In this document: positions 11,339-22,818 of the stretch, in pieces
Position numbering within the stretch: position 1 is the first letter of the stretch
Layout of the letters: the number at the start of each line of letters is the position of its first letter
NCBI GenBank assembly: GCA_951812925.1
Contig: OX638370.1
Span: 39,373,948-39,437,947 of the forward strand
Source: Calliopum simillimum
Taxonomy: Eukaryota > Arthropoda > Insecta > Diptera > Lauxaniidae
Length of the DNA stretch: 64,000 nucleotides
Direction: 5' to 3'
Position numbers and translations under genes: made by a program
The notes under the pieces: model-generated
Databases searched by the model: none
What the model saw: the letters and a program-made list of their open reading frames with translations, nothing else
What the model was told of the DNA's origin: nothing

Positions 11339-11374
<36 letters not shown>

Positions 11375-12176
11375 GTGGCTGGCTGGCTGGGTGCTGTGTG
11401 TGGAAATACACTTTTTGGGAAAACTAAGCAAGATAATTCAATGAAATTTTGTGCACAGTCTTCGTTGTCAAAGTTAGCTCGGGGGATTGAAAATGAGCGA
11501 AATCGGTCAACGGACACGCCTACCGCCCATACAAAAAATATATTCAAAATGCAACTTTTTGAGTTTTTTTTACGACAATGCAACCAAAATACATAGAAAT
11601 ACTACGAATTGTAAGCGCAAGCTCTGAACAAAAACCAGGAGAATTCAGACAAGAGGGCGTGGCACCTCCCATATAAGCGAAAACTTCAAAACGCTATACT
11701 GAAAGCGTTTTTTGAGATAATCAAACTTAATTTTACTCAAATGCTAAAAACTATAAGTTTAAACTCTGAAAAAAAAAACTGGGTGAATTTGGACAAGAAG
11801 GCGTGGCACCTCCCATATAAGCAAACAGTTTAAAACGCTATACTGAAAACATTTTTTGAGATGATCCAACCAAACTTCACTCAAATGCTAAGAGCTATAA
11901 GTTTAAACTCTGAAAAAAAAACTGGGTGAATTTGGACAAGAGGGCGTGGCACCTCCCATAGAAGCAAAAGGTTCAAAACGCTATACTGAAAACATTTTTT
12001 GAGATAATCCAACCAAATTTCACTCAAATGCTAAGAACTATAAGTTTAAACTCTGAGAAAAAACTGGGTGAATTTGGACAAGAGGGCGTGGCACCTCCCA
12101 TATAAGCAAAACTTTCAAAATACTGCTGTGTAGGGTATTTAATGTTTGGCCAGGCCAAAGGTTACACCCTTACTAG
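11204..12176 (+). mobile_element. full-length DINE-1-like Helentron (copy 2)
   Basis: A 973-bp element running from ATACCCTACAC at 11205 to CTAG at 12173-12176. It has an uninterrupted (GGCT)n microsatellite at about 11337-11392, core units at 11656, 11800, 11943 and 12085 (spacing 144, 143, 142), the inverse 3' repeat GTGTAGGGTAT and the hairpin TTTGGCCAGGCCAAA. It is the cleanest single copy in the window. Confidence 0.92.
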
Positions 12177-12589
12177 TTTTATTTCTAATGCCACTGGAAA
12201 TTGTAGAAAAATTGAACCCGAATAAATTTTAATACGCACACTAGTACAAAATTGTCCCAACATTTTTCTATAGAAGTAACCGTTAGCGAGATATTTGCAA
12301 AAAAAAAAACTGATTTTCGCAACCTTTTCAGGCCGGTCATGTGCTTAGGCATCCGATTCAGCACGGCAGACTGATGGTCATCAGTGATGGACTCGCAGTA
12401 AACAAATCCTAACCTATCGATTCCCGTAGACATTTCCATTACACATAATTTTTCCTTATTTATACGCTCAGTTCTAAGTCCACTACGCTCATACCCGAAT
12501 TTTGAACTAATTTTCTTTATTTTATTTTAAGGTGATTTGAAGTTCCCTTTATGTACCTACTGCAGTTTTTAATGTACATTGTACAATAT
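12177..12589. other. intergenic, no gene seen
   Basis: No frame with homology. It separates a Helentron from a palindromic element. Confidence 0.4.
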
Positions 12590-12597
12590 ACATACAT

Positions 12598-13328
12598 TAG
12601 GGTGACGCTTAATAAGTGTCAAAAAAAATTTTAGGCGGGCCACCCTTGTAAATGACTGAGAATAGTTAAAAAAAAATCAGAAAAATACTGATAGCTCGAA
12701 AAAAACATTTTAAGGCGTGCCTCACAGCCTCTCTTTTTTCCCATTTCAATAAAATGGGGAAAATAACAGTCTTTTTTTCCTACTGGAATAATTCATCAAT
12801 GAAAACTATAAAACCTTGATAAATTTATAGGTCGATATATGTTGTTTCAAGAAAAAATTATGTTCGACCTCTATCTTATCCTGCGTTTACGATGAAGGAG
12901 ATAATTAACGTGATTTTGAGTCATTTAATCGCTTTTTGAGGGTAAATTCATCGCCTGGAACAGTTTTCATGATCTGTTGGACATTCCTACGGTTGTCAAA
13001 GTTTTTGGGGTCGCTGATTACGATTCTGATGTCAGAATTAAAAAATTCAAAATGACGGATTCAAAATGGCGACCTCTTATCTCGAATTTTGCAAATTAAA
13101 TTTATCAAGGTTTTATAGTTTTCATTGATGAATTATTCCAGTAGGAAAAAAAAGACTGTTATTTTCCCCATTTTATTGAAATGGGAAAAAAGAGAGGCTG
13201 TGAGGCACGCCTTAAAATGATTTTTTCGAGCTATCAGTATTTTTCTGATTTTTTTTTAACTATTCTCAGTCATTTACAAGGGTGGCCCGGTTAAAATTTT
13301 TTTTTGACCCTTATTAAGCGTCACCCTA
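12598..13328. mobile_element. palindromic hAT-type element with 8-bp target duplication
   Basis: The termini are TAGGGTGACGCTTAATAAG and its inverse. The arms are about 260 bp, with matching landmarks GAGGCACGCC, CAGTAGGAAAAA and CCTTGATAAATTT. Both sides are flanked by ACATACAT (12590-12597 and 13329-13336), an exact 8-bp duplication as made by hAT- or P-type transposases. The interior has no transposase. Confidence 0.85.
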
Positions 13329-13339
13329 ACATACATATT

Positions 13340-14228
13340 TATACCCTACACCCAGGGTATATTCACTTTGTCCTTCCGTTTGTAACCCAGAGAAGGAGGC
13401 GTGACACTTATGGAAAAGTATATGTATTCTTGATCATCATCACCTCCTGAGTCGATATAGCCATGCCCGTCTGTCTGGCTGGCTGGCTGGGTGTGCGTGA
13501 AAATACACTTTCTAGGAAAACTGAGCTAGATAATTCAATGAAATTTGGTACACTACCTCCGTCGTCAAAGCTACGTGAGATTGATAATGAGCGAAATCGA
13601 TCAACGGACTCCGCCTACCGCGCATACAAAAAATATATTCAAAATGCAACTTTAGGAGTATTTATCACGACAATGCAACCCACATACACATAAATACTAC
13701 GAATTGTAAGCGTAAGCTCTGAAAAAAAAACTGATCGAATTCGGACAAGAGGGCGTGGCACCTCCGATATAAGCAAAAGTTTCAAGACGCTATACTACAA
13801 GCGTTTTTCGAGGTAATCGAACTAAGAACTATAAATGCAAGCTCTGTGCAAAAACAGGGTGAAATCGTACCTGAGGGCGTGGCACGTCTCATATAAGCAA
13901 AAGTTTCAAAATGCTATACTGAAAGAGTTTTTTGAGATATTCCAACTAAATTTCACTTGAATACTAAGGACTATAAATGCACGCTCTGAGCTAAAACTAA
14001 ACGAACTCGGACAAGAGGGCGTAGCGCCTCCCATATAAGCAAAAGTTTCAAAACAATATGCTGAAAACGTTTTTTGAGATCAAATTTCACTCAGACACTC
14101 AGAACTATAAATGCAAGCTCTGAGCAAAAACTGGGTGAACTCGGACAAGAGGGCGTGGCAAAATTTTAAAAATACTGCAGTGTAGGGTATTTAATGTTTG
14201 GCCAGGCCAAAGGTTTCACCCTTACTAG
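13340..14228 (+). mobile_element. DINE-1-like Helentron (copy 3)
   Basis: It runs from ATACCCTACACCCAGGG (13341) to CTAG at 14225-14228, with the hairpin TTTGGCCAGGCCAAA. Core units lie at 13752, 13876, 14018 and 14152; the first and last spacings are shortened by deletion. It sits 12 bases from the preceding palindrome. Confidence 0.9.
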
Positions 14229-15268
14229 TTTTGTATTCGTTATGTCCTTATGGATCTTATGACTTAAAGAAATTCTTAAACCATTAAATTTAAACTAAAA
14301 TCGCCGAATGCTAATTTTTTCCATGTTTAATTGAGTCACTCGATTAATTATCCGGGGGCGGGGCCCGCTTAATTGATTCCATGGTTAATTGAACCGAAAA
14401 GTTTTCATCAAGTCAATTAAGCTGGGTCTACTGTATTGTATATATTTAAACGTTAATAAATTAAATTTAATTGAATTGCATTTTTCATTCTATCCCGTTA
14501 ATTTAAAATTTACCTAGAGCGACAAAAAAAAATAAATTAGAATTAAAAATATTTGGAAAAAGTCGAAAAATGTTGGATGAAAAATGTTAAATGTATGGCT
14601 ATATAAAGAACCCTTGAAGTATGCCCCATCCAATGTAATTTTTCAATATTTTCCTTTGAGTCCCATTTTAAAATTTATTAGAATTTTACTGATAGCTTAC
14701 AGTACTTTACTCAAACAAAATTTTTGTAATAAATATGAAGTAAAGGGCCGCGTAACAACTGACAAAACTTACGAAAAAAACTTAAAACTTTTGCTTCTAA
14801 AAGATTGTAAAAACATTTTTTCATTGTAGAACAATCATATTTTATTCAATATTTCAAAATCGTTTAGAAGTAAAGGGGTACCAGTGCAGAAGGCTAAAGT
14901 AATTTTTTAAAAAATACCTTCAACGGAGAAATTTGCAAGGATTCTGATTACTGAGTTGTTCAATTTTTTTCTTACGCTTTGTAAGTTGTTACGCAACCCT
15001 AACTTACATCATGTTTACTACAAAAAAATATTGTAAATTTGCTTTTAAGCAAAACTATAATTTTCTTGAATGGTTTTTTTAAACGCTGCTGTTCAAGCTT
15101 ACGGCTATTTTTTTCCTAAATAAGTACGTAGAATAATGCTCCCTCTACCTATTCATATACTTAACTAAATATTTTGTAGTTTGTCACTTGCATCCCTTTA
15201 CTTCTAACTCCCTCAATTGTAAAAATATTGCAAAAATCAAAAAAAATTTTAAATTTTGTGTATTTACA
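14229..15268. other. intergenic DNA with one pogo/Tigger-like terminus
   Basis: Read on the minus strand, TA-CAGTAGACCC begins at 14433 and is followed by related CAATTAAG words to about 14340. This resembles one end of a pogo/Tigger element (CAGTAG.CCC next to TA). A partner end was not found. The rest (to 15268) holds no recognised gene. Confidence 0.35.
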
Positions 15269-15274
15269 TTTATT
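15269..15274 (-). promoter_or_regulatory. candidate poly(A) signal of attacin paralog 1
   Basis: AATAAA on the coding strand, about 92 bases past the stop. Confidence 0.45.
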
Positions 15275-15365
15275 TTAATTTTTAAACTTAAAATACCTTC
15301 CTATCAGACCTCTTTTGAACACAATTCAAACAATAAATTAATATAAACATAAACTCTCAGCTTAA

Positions 15366-16147
15366 TTAACCAAAGCTATGCGTTAATCCTAATCCACCGA
15401 ATTTATTGGTCTGACCACTCAATGGACCACTCAGCCACTTGGAAGCACCACCAGTCAAATCCAAACGTGTCGCTTGATCCCTCGACTGCCACAAATTTGC
15501 TTTAGCACCAAGATCAAATTGTCTGCCAAAGCCAGGAATATTGCTAAGTCCAGCATTGGCACCATGACCATTAACATGATTCCATTCCAAGCCACCGCCA
15601 TTGCGTTCGAATTTGAAACCGTTCGCTAATTTATTCTGAGATGCAAATGCATTGGCATTGACGCTATGGACACCATTATTGAAGAGATTGGCATGTGCGC
15701 TTTGTTTAAAAGAATCCTGAACACCGGGTGTATGAGTTCTCTCAAGACCAACTCCATGGCCATTGCTAGAATTGTTAAAAAGATATTCATAAATAAAACA
15801 ATAACGAATTTCACAAAACTCGCAACTTACAGATTATAGTTCAAAGCACCACCAACGGTAGCAGGGCCACCATTTGTATTTCCAGCTGCAAAAGCTTGTC
15901 CAATTAAATTATGATCTGGAGTACCAATTCCTTGGGAGAGCCCTAAATTAGCGTTATGTCCTCCAGTTGGATTACTTGATACACTGCCGCCCAAAACTTG
16001 ACGACGTACACGCATTGGTGGGCGTGGTTGTGGCCGTGGCGGTGGACGGTATAACAAATTTTGTACTCTAACACCTTGTGGTACCGCTTCGATTGTGATT
16101 CCCAGTAGAAGCACCGCAAGTGTAGCAACAGAAATTATGAATTTCAT
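15366..16147 (-). CDS. Att: secreted attacin, paralog 1
   Basis: Exons 16147-15831 and 15765-15366, joined across a 65-nt intron (donor GTAAGT, acceptor TTCTAG); 238 residues. Layout: signal peptide about 1-21 (MKFIISVATLAVLLLGITIE); Arg/Pro-rich propeptide 22-45; furin-type site RVRR at 46-49; mature protein from Gln50. The attacin N-domain (GGHNANLGL, GTPDHN, AFAAGNTNGGPATVGGALNYN) is split from two G-domain repeats by the intron. The C-terminus is GGLGLTHSFG. Attacins are secreted into haemolymph after infection and act on Gram-negative bacteria. It differs from the two other secreted copies mainly in exon 2 (EWNHVNG, FGRQFDLGAKANLWQS), so it is the outgroup of the three. Confidence 0.95.
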
Positions 16148-16250
16148 TTTTATTTATTATGACTTTTGTTGTTGTTTTTATGTCGAGAACTAAATGTTTC
16201 TCAGTTTAAAGCTGCGAATATTGTGATGCTTACTGATGCGATGCTTTGAG

Positions 16251-16289
16251 CTTTTATACTCTGCTCCGTCGTCATCTTTGTCTTATCAG
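16251..16289 (-). promoter_or_regulatory. TATA box and GATA motif of attacin paralog 1
   Basis: TATAAAAG on the minus strand (16251-16258) and CTGATAAG (16282-16289). A GATA motif close to the TATA box fits fat-body/haemocyte expression driven by the GATA factor Serpent. Both motifs recur at the same spacing in the other two secreted attacins. Confidence 0.7.
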
Positions 16290-16387
16290 CTACTCAGTGT
16301 GAATACGGTACTTCACTGCCGCTTGGTAGATACTTTGCAGATATTCTTTACACACCGTTTGCGTTATCATTTTTTTTTTATTTGCTC

Positions 16388-16397
16388 AAAAATCCCC
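16388..16397 (-). promoter_or_regulatory. NF-kB (Relish-type) site
   Basis: GGGGATTTTT on the minus strand, about 130 bases upstream of the TATA box. Confidence 0.75.
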
Positions 16398-16602
16398 TAT
16401 TTTGTTTATATTTTTTCTTCGGAAAAAGAAAATAAAAATATGTATTATCAGCTGTGTGAACCAAAGTTTCTGGGAATTAGGGGCTTTCTTAAAATACGTT
16501 AGACATTTTGGTGGGAGGGGGTTCATAATTTTCTTACGCTTTCTGAAGGAATGCAACGAAAATACTGATGGATTTTTTATACGGAAGAAGGGGTCTAAAC
16601 AG

Positions 16603-16966
16603 TATAGCCTGTTTCCACAGAAGATTGAGCTGTGCTGAGATTAGTAAGTCATATTGTTAAATCCTACCCGTTTTTATCTGCCGAAATAGATTTATTTCTG
16701 TCAGCAAATGTCAGAAGCAGTGAAATAAAAGTTGTATTTCATTTTCTTCTTAATATTTATCTCCCATTTGCTTTGTGTTTATGCCAATTGTCAAAGTTCC
16801 AGAGGTGCTAAAATCGGTAGCCTTGTTGTGATTAAGGCACAGATTTAACTTTAAATCTCAGATTTATTTTTGTGTTGTAAATCATGGGATCAAAGCCTAG
16901 ATTAAGAGCTAAGTCCAGAATTTTGCCTAAAATCCCATTTTAAGTCTTCGGTGGAAACAGGCTATA
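16603..16966. mobile_element. 364-bp MITE with TATAGCCTGTTTCCAC termini
   Basis: The ends are TATAGCCTGTTTCCAC(A)GAAGA and the inverse TCTTCGGTGGAAACAGGCTATA. The outermost TA on each side is compatible with a TA target duplication. No coding frame. Confidence 0.7.
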
Positions 16967-17539
16967 AGGAAAAATATCTATAAAGGTTCTGTAGGCAATC
17001 TAAAGCGATGAAAAGGCACTTTTATAAAGTCCTTAATGCCATTCATTATACTTAGTATTTGTTAAAACTAAGGAGACATCCAAAACACTGAATACTTACT
17101 GAACAGTGTAGACAAATTGTTGAAAATATTTAATAACTAGAAAAAATGCAAAATATTTAAAATGCTGAAGGATTGAAACGAAAAACCAAAAAAACTAAAG
17201 AGATAAAAACATTTGAAAATTTTGAAAAGATTGTAACAAATTTTAAAAATTTGTTTTAATTTAAAAAAAAAAAAAAATTCTCGAAAAAACTGAAATATTC
17301 GAAAAAGTTTAAAAAAATGTTTCAAATAATGAAAAAAGATGAACGACATTGAAAAGTTCGAACAGTTATCTCTGGCATGGGCATCCCTAGACCGCAGCAT
17401 TTTTGCTTGTATGAGAAATGCCCGTGATCTTGTGCGAATTTACTTACACACTGAGAAATCCAGCATCGATCAGTGTATATGTACATTAAGGTGGGCCAAA
17501 TTGTATGGACGAAAATTTATCGACCTCGGCGACCCCCCT
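16967..17539. other. intergenic, low-complexity A/T-rich
   Basis: Repeated AAAATTTGAAAA words. An open frame at 17339-17545 shows no recognisable family and is not called. Confidence 0.4.
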
Positions 17540-18760
17540 ATATGAAAGTTCATTCAATTCTATGAATATTTGCCCAAGGAACTATACCTCTGCGTTCAAC
17601 TTTAGTTCGGCGCATTTTTGATCGAAAATTTTACCTTTTATTAATATTTTTTTATTTTCATACTAAATTTTAAGTTTTTATAAAGACAAAAGTAATGTCA
17701 TTATATAATATGGCTGGTATTCTGTCAGTAATAAATTAAATTGGGTTCTGTTTACATAAAAAGTTCACTTGATGGTGTGGAATTGAAGCTATATATTTAA
17801 AAAAGTGATATGGGTCAAATAGCCGATTATTATGACCGACTTTCAAAATAAACGATTCATATTTTTGGATAAATTTTCTCAAACAAGACACCAACCTAGG
17901 CTGAAAGTTCATTCAATTCTATGAATATTTGCCCAAGGAACCATACCTCTACGTTGAATTTTAGTTCGGCGCATTTTCGATTGAAAATTTTACCTTGCGT
18001 TCAATATTTATTTTTATGCTTAATTTTCAAAATTCCTATAGAGACAAAAGTATTATCATAATATGTTTTGGCTGGTATTCTGTCAGTAATTAATAAAATT
18101 GGGTTCTGTTTTCACGAACACTTTACTTGATAGCGTGGAATCGATTATATTTATTCCAAAAAATTTTATCGGTCAAATAACCGATTTCAAAATAAACGAG
18201 CCATATTTTTACATGGATTTTTTCAATGGAAACACCAACCCAAGTATTTTTGGATGCTAAGATGCCGATTATGACACTCATTTTTTTCCAGGACAACATC
18301 TAGTGGCAGTTTTAGGAAATAAATAAGCCGCTTTTTTAATTTTACAGAACAATATACTAAAAATCAATGTAAAAATATGAATCGTTTATAATAAATCGGT
18401 TATTTGACCGATATAATTTTTTGGGATAAATATAATCAATTTCATGCTATCAAGTAAACTTTCCGTAAAAACAGAACCCAATTTAATTGATTACTGACAG
18501 AATACCAGCCAAAACATATTATGATATTACTTTTGTCTCTATGAGAATTTTGAAAATTAAGCATAAAAATAAATATTGAACGCAAGGTAAAATTTTCAAT
18601 CGAAAATGCGCCGAACTAAAATTCAACGTAGAGGTATGGTTCCTTGGGCAAATATTCATAGAATTGAATGAGCTTTCAGCCTAGGTTGGTGTCTTTTTTG
18701 AAAAAATTCATCCAAAAATATGAATCGTTTATTTTGAAAGTCGGTCATAATAACACTATG
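17540..18760. mobile_element. inverted-repeat element with an extra direct copy
   Basis: The block 'GTTCATTCAATTCTATGAATATTTGCCCAAGGAAC...GGCTGGTATTCTGTCAGTAAT...GACCGACTTTC' occurs forward at about 17547-17880, forward again at 17902-18250 and inverted at about 18345-18755. The second and third copies form a foldback with arms of about 400 bp. No transposase seen and the outer boundaries are not exact. Confidence 0.7.
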
Positions 18761-19689
18761 CAACAAATGAGTAAAAATTTTTTCCCCAGGGAATGCCATT
18801 ATTAATTTTTTATGTAAAATGGGCTGCTGATTCCGAAAATAGCATTATTTTTTTTTTATTTCGTGTCGTTTTTGAGATATCGGTCATTTTCGGTTTTCGG
18901 ACCAAAAAAAAAGATAGTTCCATTTAAATACAAATATCTCAAGAACCAATGTTTGTATTCAGACGTATTATATCTCATATTAAAGGTAATTAAATTACCT
19001 ACAAATGATATTCACATTACTTTTTGGTTGGTTTGTTAGTTTCGGCGAAATAAATTGATTTCTAAAAAAAACATTTTTTTTTTTTCCAAAAAATTAACAA
19101 AAAATCAAAATCCACTGCAGATTTATACAAGAAGAAATAACTTTTTTATAATTTTTCTTTTTTTTGTATCATAGACTATATATTTGTCAAGAAAATAAGA
19201 TACCACTTAAAAAAATCGATGGAAAAATGCAAAAGTTGTATACAATTCATTGAAAAGTTACCAAAATGCGTTTTTCCCTATTTTTTTCGTTTTTTTGTAA
19301 TAAACTGTTCGATAACTAAAACTTTTTGTAAGACACATGAGAAAATCCAAAAAATTCTTAAAGAAGGCCTTAAAATAAAATACCCGTGTCTCGTTGTTTC
19401 TCTCCAGCACGTCAGATTTTTTTTAATCGATTCTTGAAGTTTTTTAATCCACTGTACATGAAAAATACAAAAATAGCGCATTCTTGTGTTAAATCGATGA
19501 ATTTAACTATATGATCCTTACATTTGAGGTGTATTATGTGTTCAGTAAACTTATGCAGGATATTACGAGGAATATTTTTGTAGAAAATTTTAACCCTCTA
19601 AAACCCCCACATGTGGGTCTTTTGACATAAATGTGAGGGGGTCAAAATGACCCACTTGTAAGGGTCTTTTAAGTAAGATCTAAACCTAG
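18761..19689. other. intergenic; isolated piggyBac-like end near 19592
   Basis: Mostly AT-rich. At 19592-19672, TTAACCCTCTAAAACCCCCA with nested CCCACATGTGGG and GACCCACTTGTAAGGGTC inversions resembles one end of the TTAACCCTTT element at 9499. No gene seen. Confidence 0.4.
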
Positions 19690-19845
19690 GTACTAAGAAC
19701 TATAAATACAAGCTCTGAGCATAACCTGGGTGAAATCGGACAAGAGGGTGTGGCACCTCCCATACAAGCAAAAGTTTCAAAATGCTATAACTACTGAAAG
19801 AGTTTTTTGAGGTAATCCAATTAAATTTAACACAAATACTATGTG
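19690..19845 (+). mobile_element. DINE-like core fragment
   Basis: One core unit (CAAGCTCTGAGC, GGACAAGAGGGTGTGGCACCTCCCATA, GAAAGAGTTTTTTGA). Neither terminus is present. Confidence 0.65.
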
Positions 19846-20574
19846 TCCTTTTCTATGAAAAGGGGGCTTACGTGCGAAAATAAGTTTTCGTGAAAACAGC
19901 TGGAAAACAACTTTTAAAGGTCAATTTCTGCGAATCGGCAAAAAATTGGAAAATTTTTTATTTTTTTTTTTTTGTCACCTTAGCACCGTTTTCATAGACC
20001 ATGTCTCATATACTGAATTTTAAGCTTCAAAATACCTTTTGATCTCTCTTAAAGTCAATATGAAACATATATATCTTTGGTACTCCCTCGAAAAAAAAAT
20101 CTTTATTAAAAATCCCGATTTATTGAAAAAAATAGAAATTTATACAGAAAAATAAATTTAAAAAAAACGGAAGGGCCCTCATTTACTTACCTTTATCTCG
20201 CTTGAAACAAAGAAATAGCGAACGCCCACTTTTTGGCAATCGTATGCTATTCATGTGGGGCACCTACGTACCGTATCAAAATCAAAATATCAAAATATCT
20301 TACAAAGTTTTTGAGATATAACGCGTTTTCTATTTGAATAATAAATAAATAAATCTGAATCGAATAATTTATTCCAACAAATTTTTAATTTTATTCGATA
20401 TTCGTTTTTCAATAGAATTTTACACAGCCTAAAGTGTAGGACAGATGAAAAATTGTGAAAATTTCAAAATTGTACATAATGAAATTATTGTATTGAGAAG
20501 ATTAAAGTGTTGCAGAATGTCTCAATTGCCTGAATAACATGAAAAAGTTGAATTTTTTCTTTTCTTAAATATTA

Positions 20575-20580
20575 TTTATT
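20575..20580 (-). promoter_or_regulatory. candidate poly(A) signal of attacin paralog 2
   Basis: AATAAA on the coding strand about 104 bases past the stop. The equivalent in copy B is 48085-48090. Confidence 0.45.
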
Positions 20581-20683
20581 TATTTATCATTTTTACTTAT
20601 TTACAATTTTTAACTTAAAATACCTGAGATGTTTTTTTTTTTACATGATTTAAACAATAAATAACCATTAACATCTGATTGCG

Positions 20684-21465
20684 TTAACCAAAGCTATGAG
20701 TCAATCCTAATCCACCGAATTTATTCGTCTGACCACTCAATGGACCACTCAGCCACTTGGAAGCGCCACCAGTCAAATCCAAACGAGTTGCTTGATCCCT
20801 CGAACGCCACAAATTCGCTCTAGCACCAACATCAAATTGTTTACCAAATCCGGGAATATTGCTAAGTCCAGCATTGGCACCATGACCATTAACATTATTC
20901 CATTCCAAGCCACCGCCATTGCGTTCGAATTTGAAACCGTTCGCTAATTTATTCTGAGATGCAAATGCATTGGCATTGACGCTATTGACACCATTATTGA
21001 AAAGTTGCGCATGTGCGCTTTGTTTAAAAGAATCCTGAACACCGGGTGTATGCGTTCTCTCAAGACCAACTCCATGGCCATTGCTAGAATTGTTAAAAAG
21101 ATATTCATAAATAAAACAATAACGAATTTCACAAAACTCTCAACTTACAGATTATAGTTCAAAGCACCACCAACGGTAGCAGGGCCACCATTTGTATTTC
21201 CAGCTGCAAAAGCTTGTCCAATTAAATTATGATCTGGAGTACCAATTCCATGGGAGAGTCCCAAATTAGCGTTATGTCCCCCAGTTGGATTACTTGATAC
21301 ACTGCCGCCCAAAACTTGACGACGTACACGCATTGGTGGGCGTGGTTGTGGCCGTGGCGGTGGACGGTATAACAAATTTTGTACTCTAACACCTTGTGGT
21401 ACCGCTTCGATTGTGATTCCCAGTAGGAGCACCGCAAGTGTAGCAACAGAAATGATGAATTTCAT
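20684..21465 (-). CDS. Att: secreted attacin, paralog 2 (duplication copy A)
   Basis: Exons 21465-21149 and 21083-20684 give a 238-residue preproprotein with the same splice phase and lengths as paralog 1. Signal peptide about 1-21, propeptide rich in RPPPRPQPRPP, RVRR at 46-49, then N-domain and two G-domain repeats ending THSFG. Distinctive residues are SHGIGTPDHN in the N-domain (SQGIG in the other two), and QLFNNGVNSVNAN and FGKQFDVGARANLWRS in exon 2, which it shares with paralog 3. The frame is fully open and splice sites are intact, so it should be functional. It should be secreted, cleaved by a furin-like protease and antibacterial, as known for the family. Confidence 0.95.
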
Positions 21466-21567
21466 TTTCTTTATTATGACTTTTGTTGTTGGTTTTATTT
21501 CGAGAACTAAATGCTTCTCAGTTCAAAGCTGCGAATATTGTGATGCTCGTTGATGCGATGCTTTGAG

Positions 21568-21606
21568 CTTTTATACTCTGCTTTGGCGTCATCTTTGTCT
21601 TATCAG
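21568..21606 (-). promoter_or_regulatory. TATA box and GATA motif of attacin paralog 2
   Basis: TATAAAAG (21568-21575) and CTGATAAG (21599-21606) on the minus strand, spaced as in paralogs 1 and 3. Confidence 0.7.
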
Positions 21607-21705
21607 TTGCTCAGAATGAATACGGTACTTCACTGCCGCTTGAAAGATACTTTGCAGATATTCTTTACACATCGTTTGCGTTATCATTTTTTATAGTATT
21701 TGCTC

Positions 21706-21715
21706 AAAAATCCCC
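21706..21715 (-). promoter_or_regulatory. NF-kB (Relish-type) site
   Basis: GGGGATTTTT on the minus strand, about 130 bases upstream of the TATA box. Confidence 0.75.
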
Positions 21716-22127
21716 TATTTTGTTTATATTTTTCTTCGGAAAAGAAAACAAAAATATGTACATATCATCAGCTGTGTGCACAAACTTTTCTGCAAATTAT
21801 AAAGTTTCTGAAACCAAATTAAAGCGATGAAGTAGTATTTTTGTAAGCTCCTGAGTTCCCCCTCTATCATACCTCCCTAGCTAGAAGCATCAGTTACTTC
21901 TGCCGTAGAGACTCCAGCGGAGAAATATTTTCTCTAAGGTTATCAGCTTAATATGTGCGGACGATTTCAGCGACTGACCCCTTCCCCGACTTCATTCGCA
22001 AAGGTAACTACTTAAAATCATTAAATGTCTTAAAACAACAAAACAGCGGATACTGATAAAATAGTGGCCAATATATTAAGGCGCCCGGAAATCCACCGCT
22101 GAATTTAAACTGTATCATTGAAACATT

Positions 22128-22585
22128 AGGCGTGTTTCTTTTGACGCGTATATATAATTGTATACGTGTGACAAAAAAACGCGCATCTGCAATTAAATAT
22201 AACAATGGAAAGTTTGGCAGCACTGAAAAAAATTTGCCAGCAATGAAAAAAATAATAACAGCAAAGTTTCTTCCTTGCTCCACTTCTTGCACTTGCTACA
22301 AATAAAAATTAGGATTTCATTATTAATTTTCGTTAAATAAATTAAAAATTGTAATTTACCTTTTATCTTGTTCTACCCCTTTTAATATCAATTCTTTTGA
22401 CGTTTCGTTTGTTTTTTTTTTTTTTTTTGGTATTTTTATTTGAAATATATCGATAAATACTCATCTTTGATGGGCAGCACTGGCTTGTATCCTTAATTAT
22501 GATCTAAGCGACGCTTGCTATCGCCAACTATCGCTTCATACAAATATTTTGCTAATTATATATACGCGTCAAAAGAAACACGGCT
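22128..22585. mobile_element. 458-bp MITE, filled site with 3-bp ATT duplication
   Basis: Inverted termini AGGCGTGTTTCTTTTGACGC / inverse ending AAACACGGCT, continuing to a match of about 33 bp including GCGTATATATAATT. The flanks are ATT (22125-22127 and 22586-22588). The duplicated locus at 49601-49620 reads AAACATTGATTAA without the insert, so the boundaries are exact. A sister copy is at 42932-43317. No coding frame. Confidence 0.9.
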
Positions 22586-22818
22586 ATTGATTAAAATAAT
22601 CATAGAAGTCTCTCACTATGCAAAAACTACACAGATTACATGATGTTCTTAGCCCCATTGTCAGTATACTGGAATTAAACCTTTTCACTAGAGATGCAAG
22701 AAATTGGAGCCCATTATTATTCGTAAACAACAAACAGAAATCGACCCTGTCACAGAATGTATAATTTACAATATATACTTAAGTACATATATGCATTACA
22801 ATGGAATACCTTTCTTAA

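Noticed and set aside
11337..11392. Possible CRISPR-like array
   Set aside because: The repeats are a pure tetranucleotide microsatellite without spacers, in a eukaryotic transposon.
11327..11596. Frame with GWLAGWLAG repeats, and its antisense PASQPASQ
   Set aside because: It only translates the (GGCT)n microsatellite in the Helentron leader; the same happens at 58825-58945, 47010-47246 and 59867-60139.
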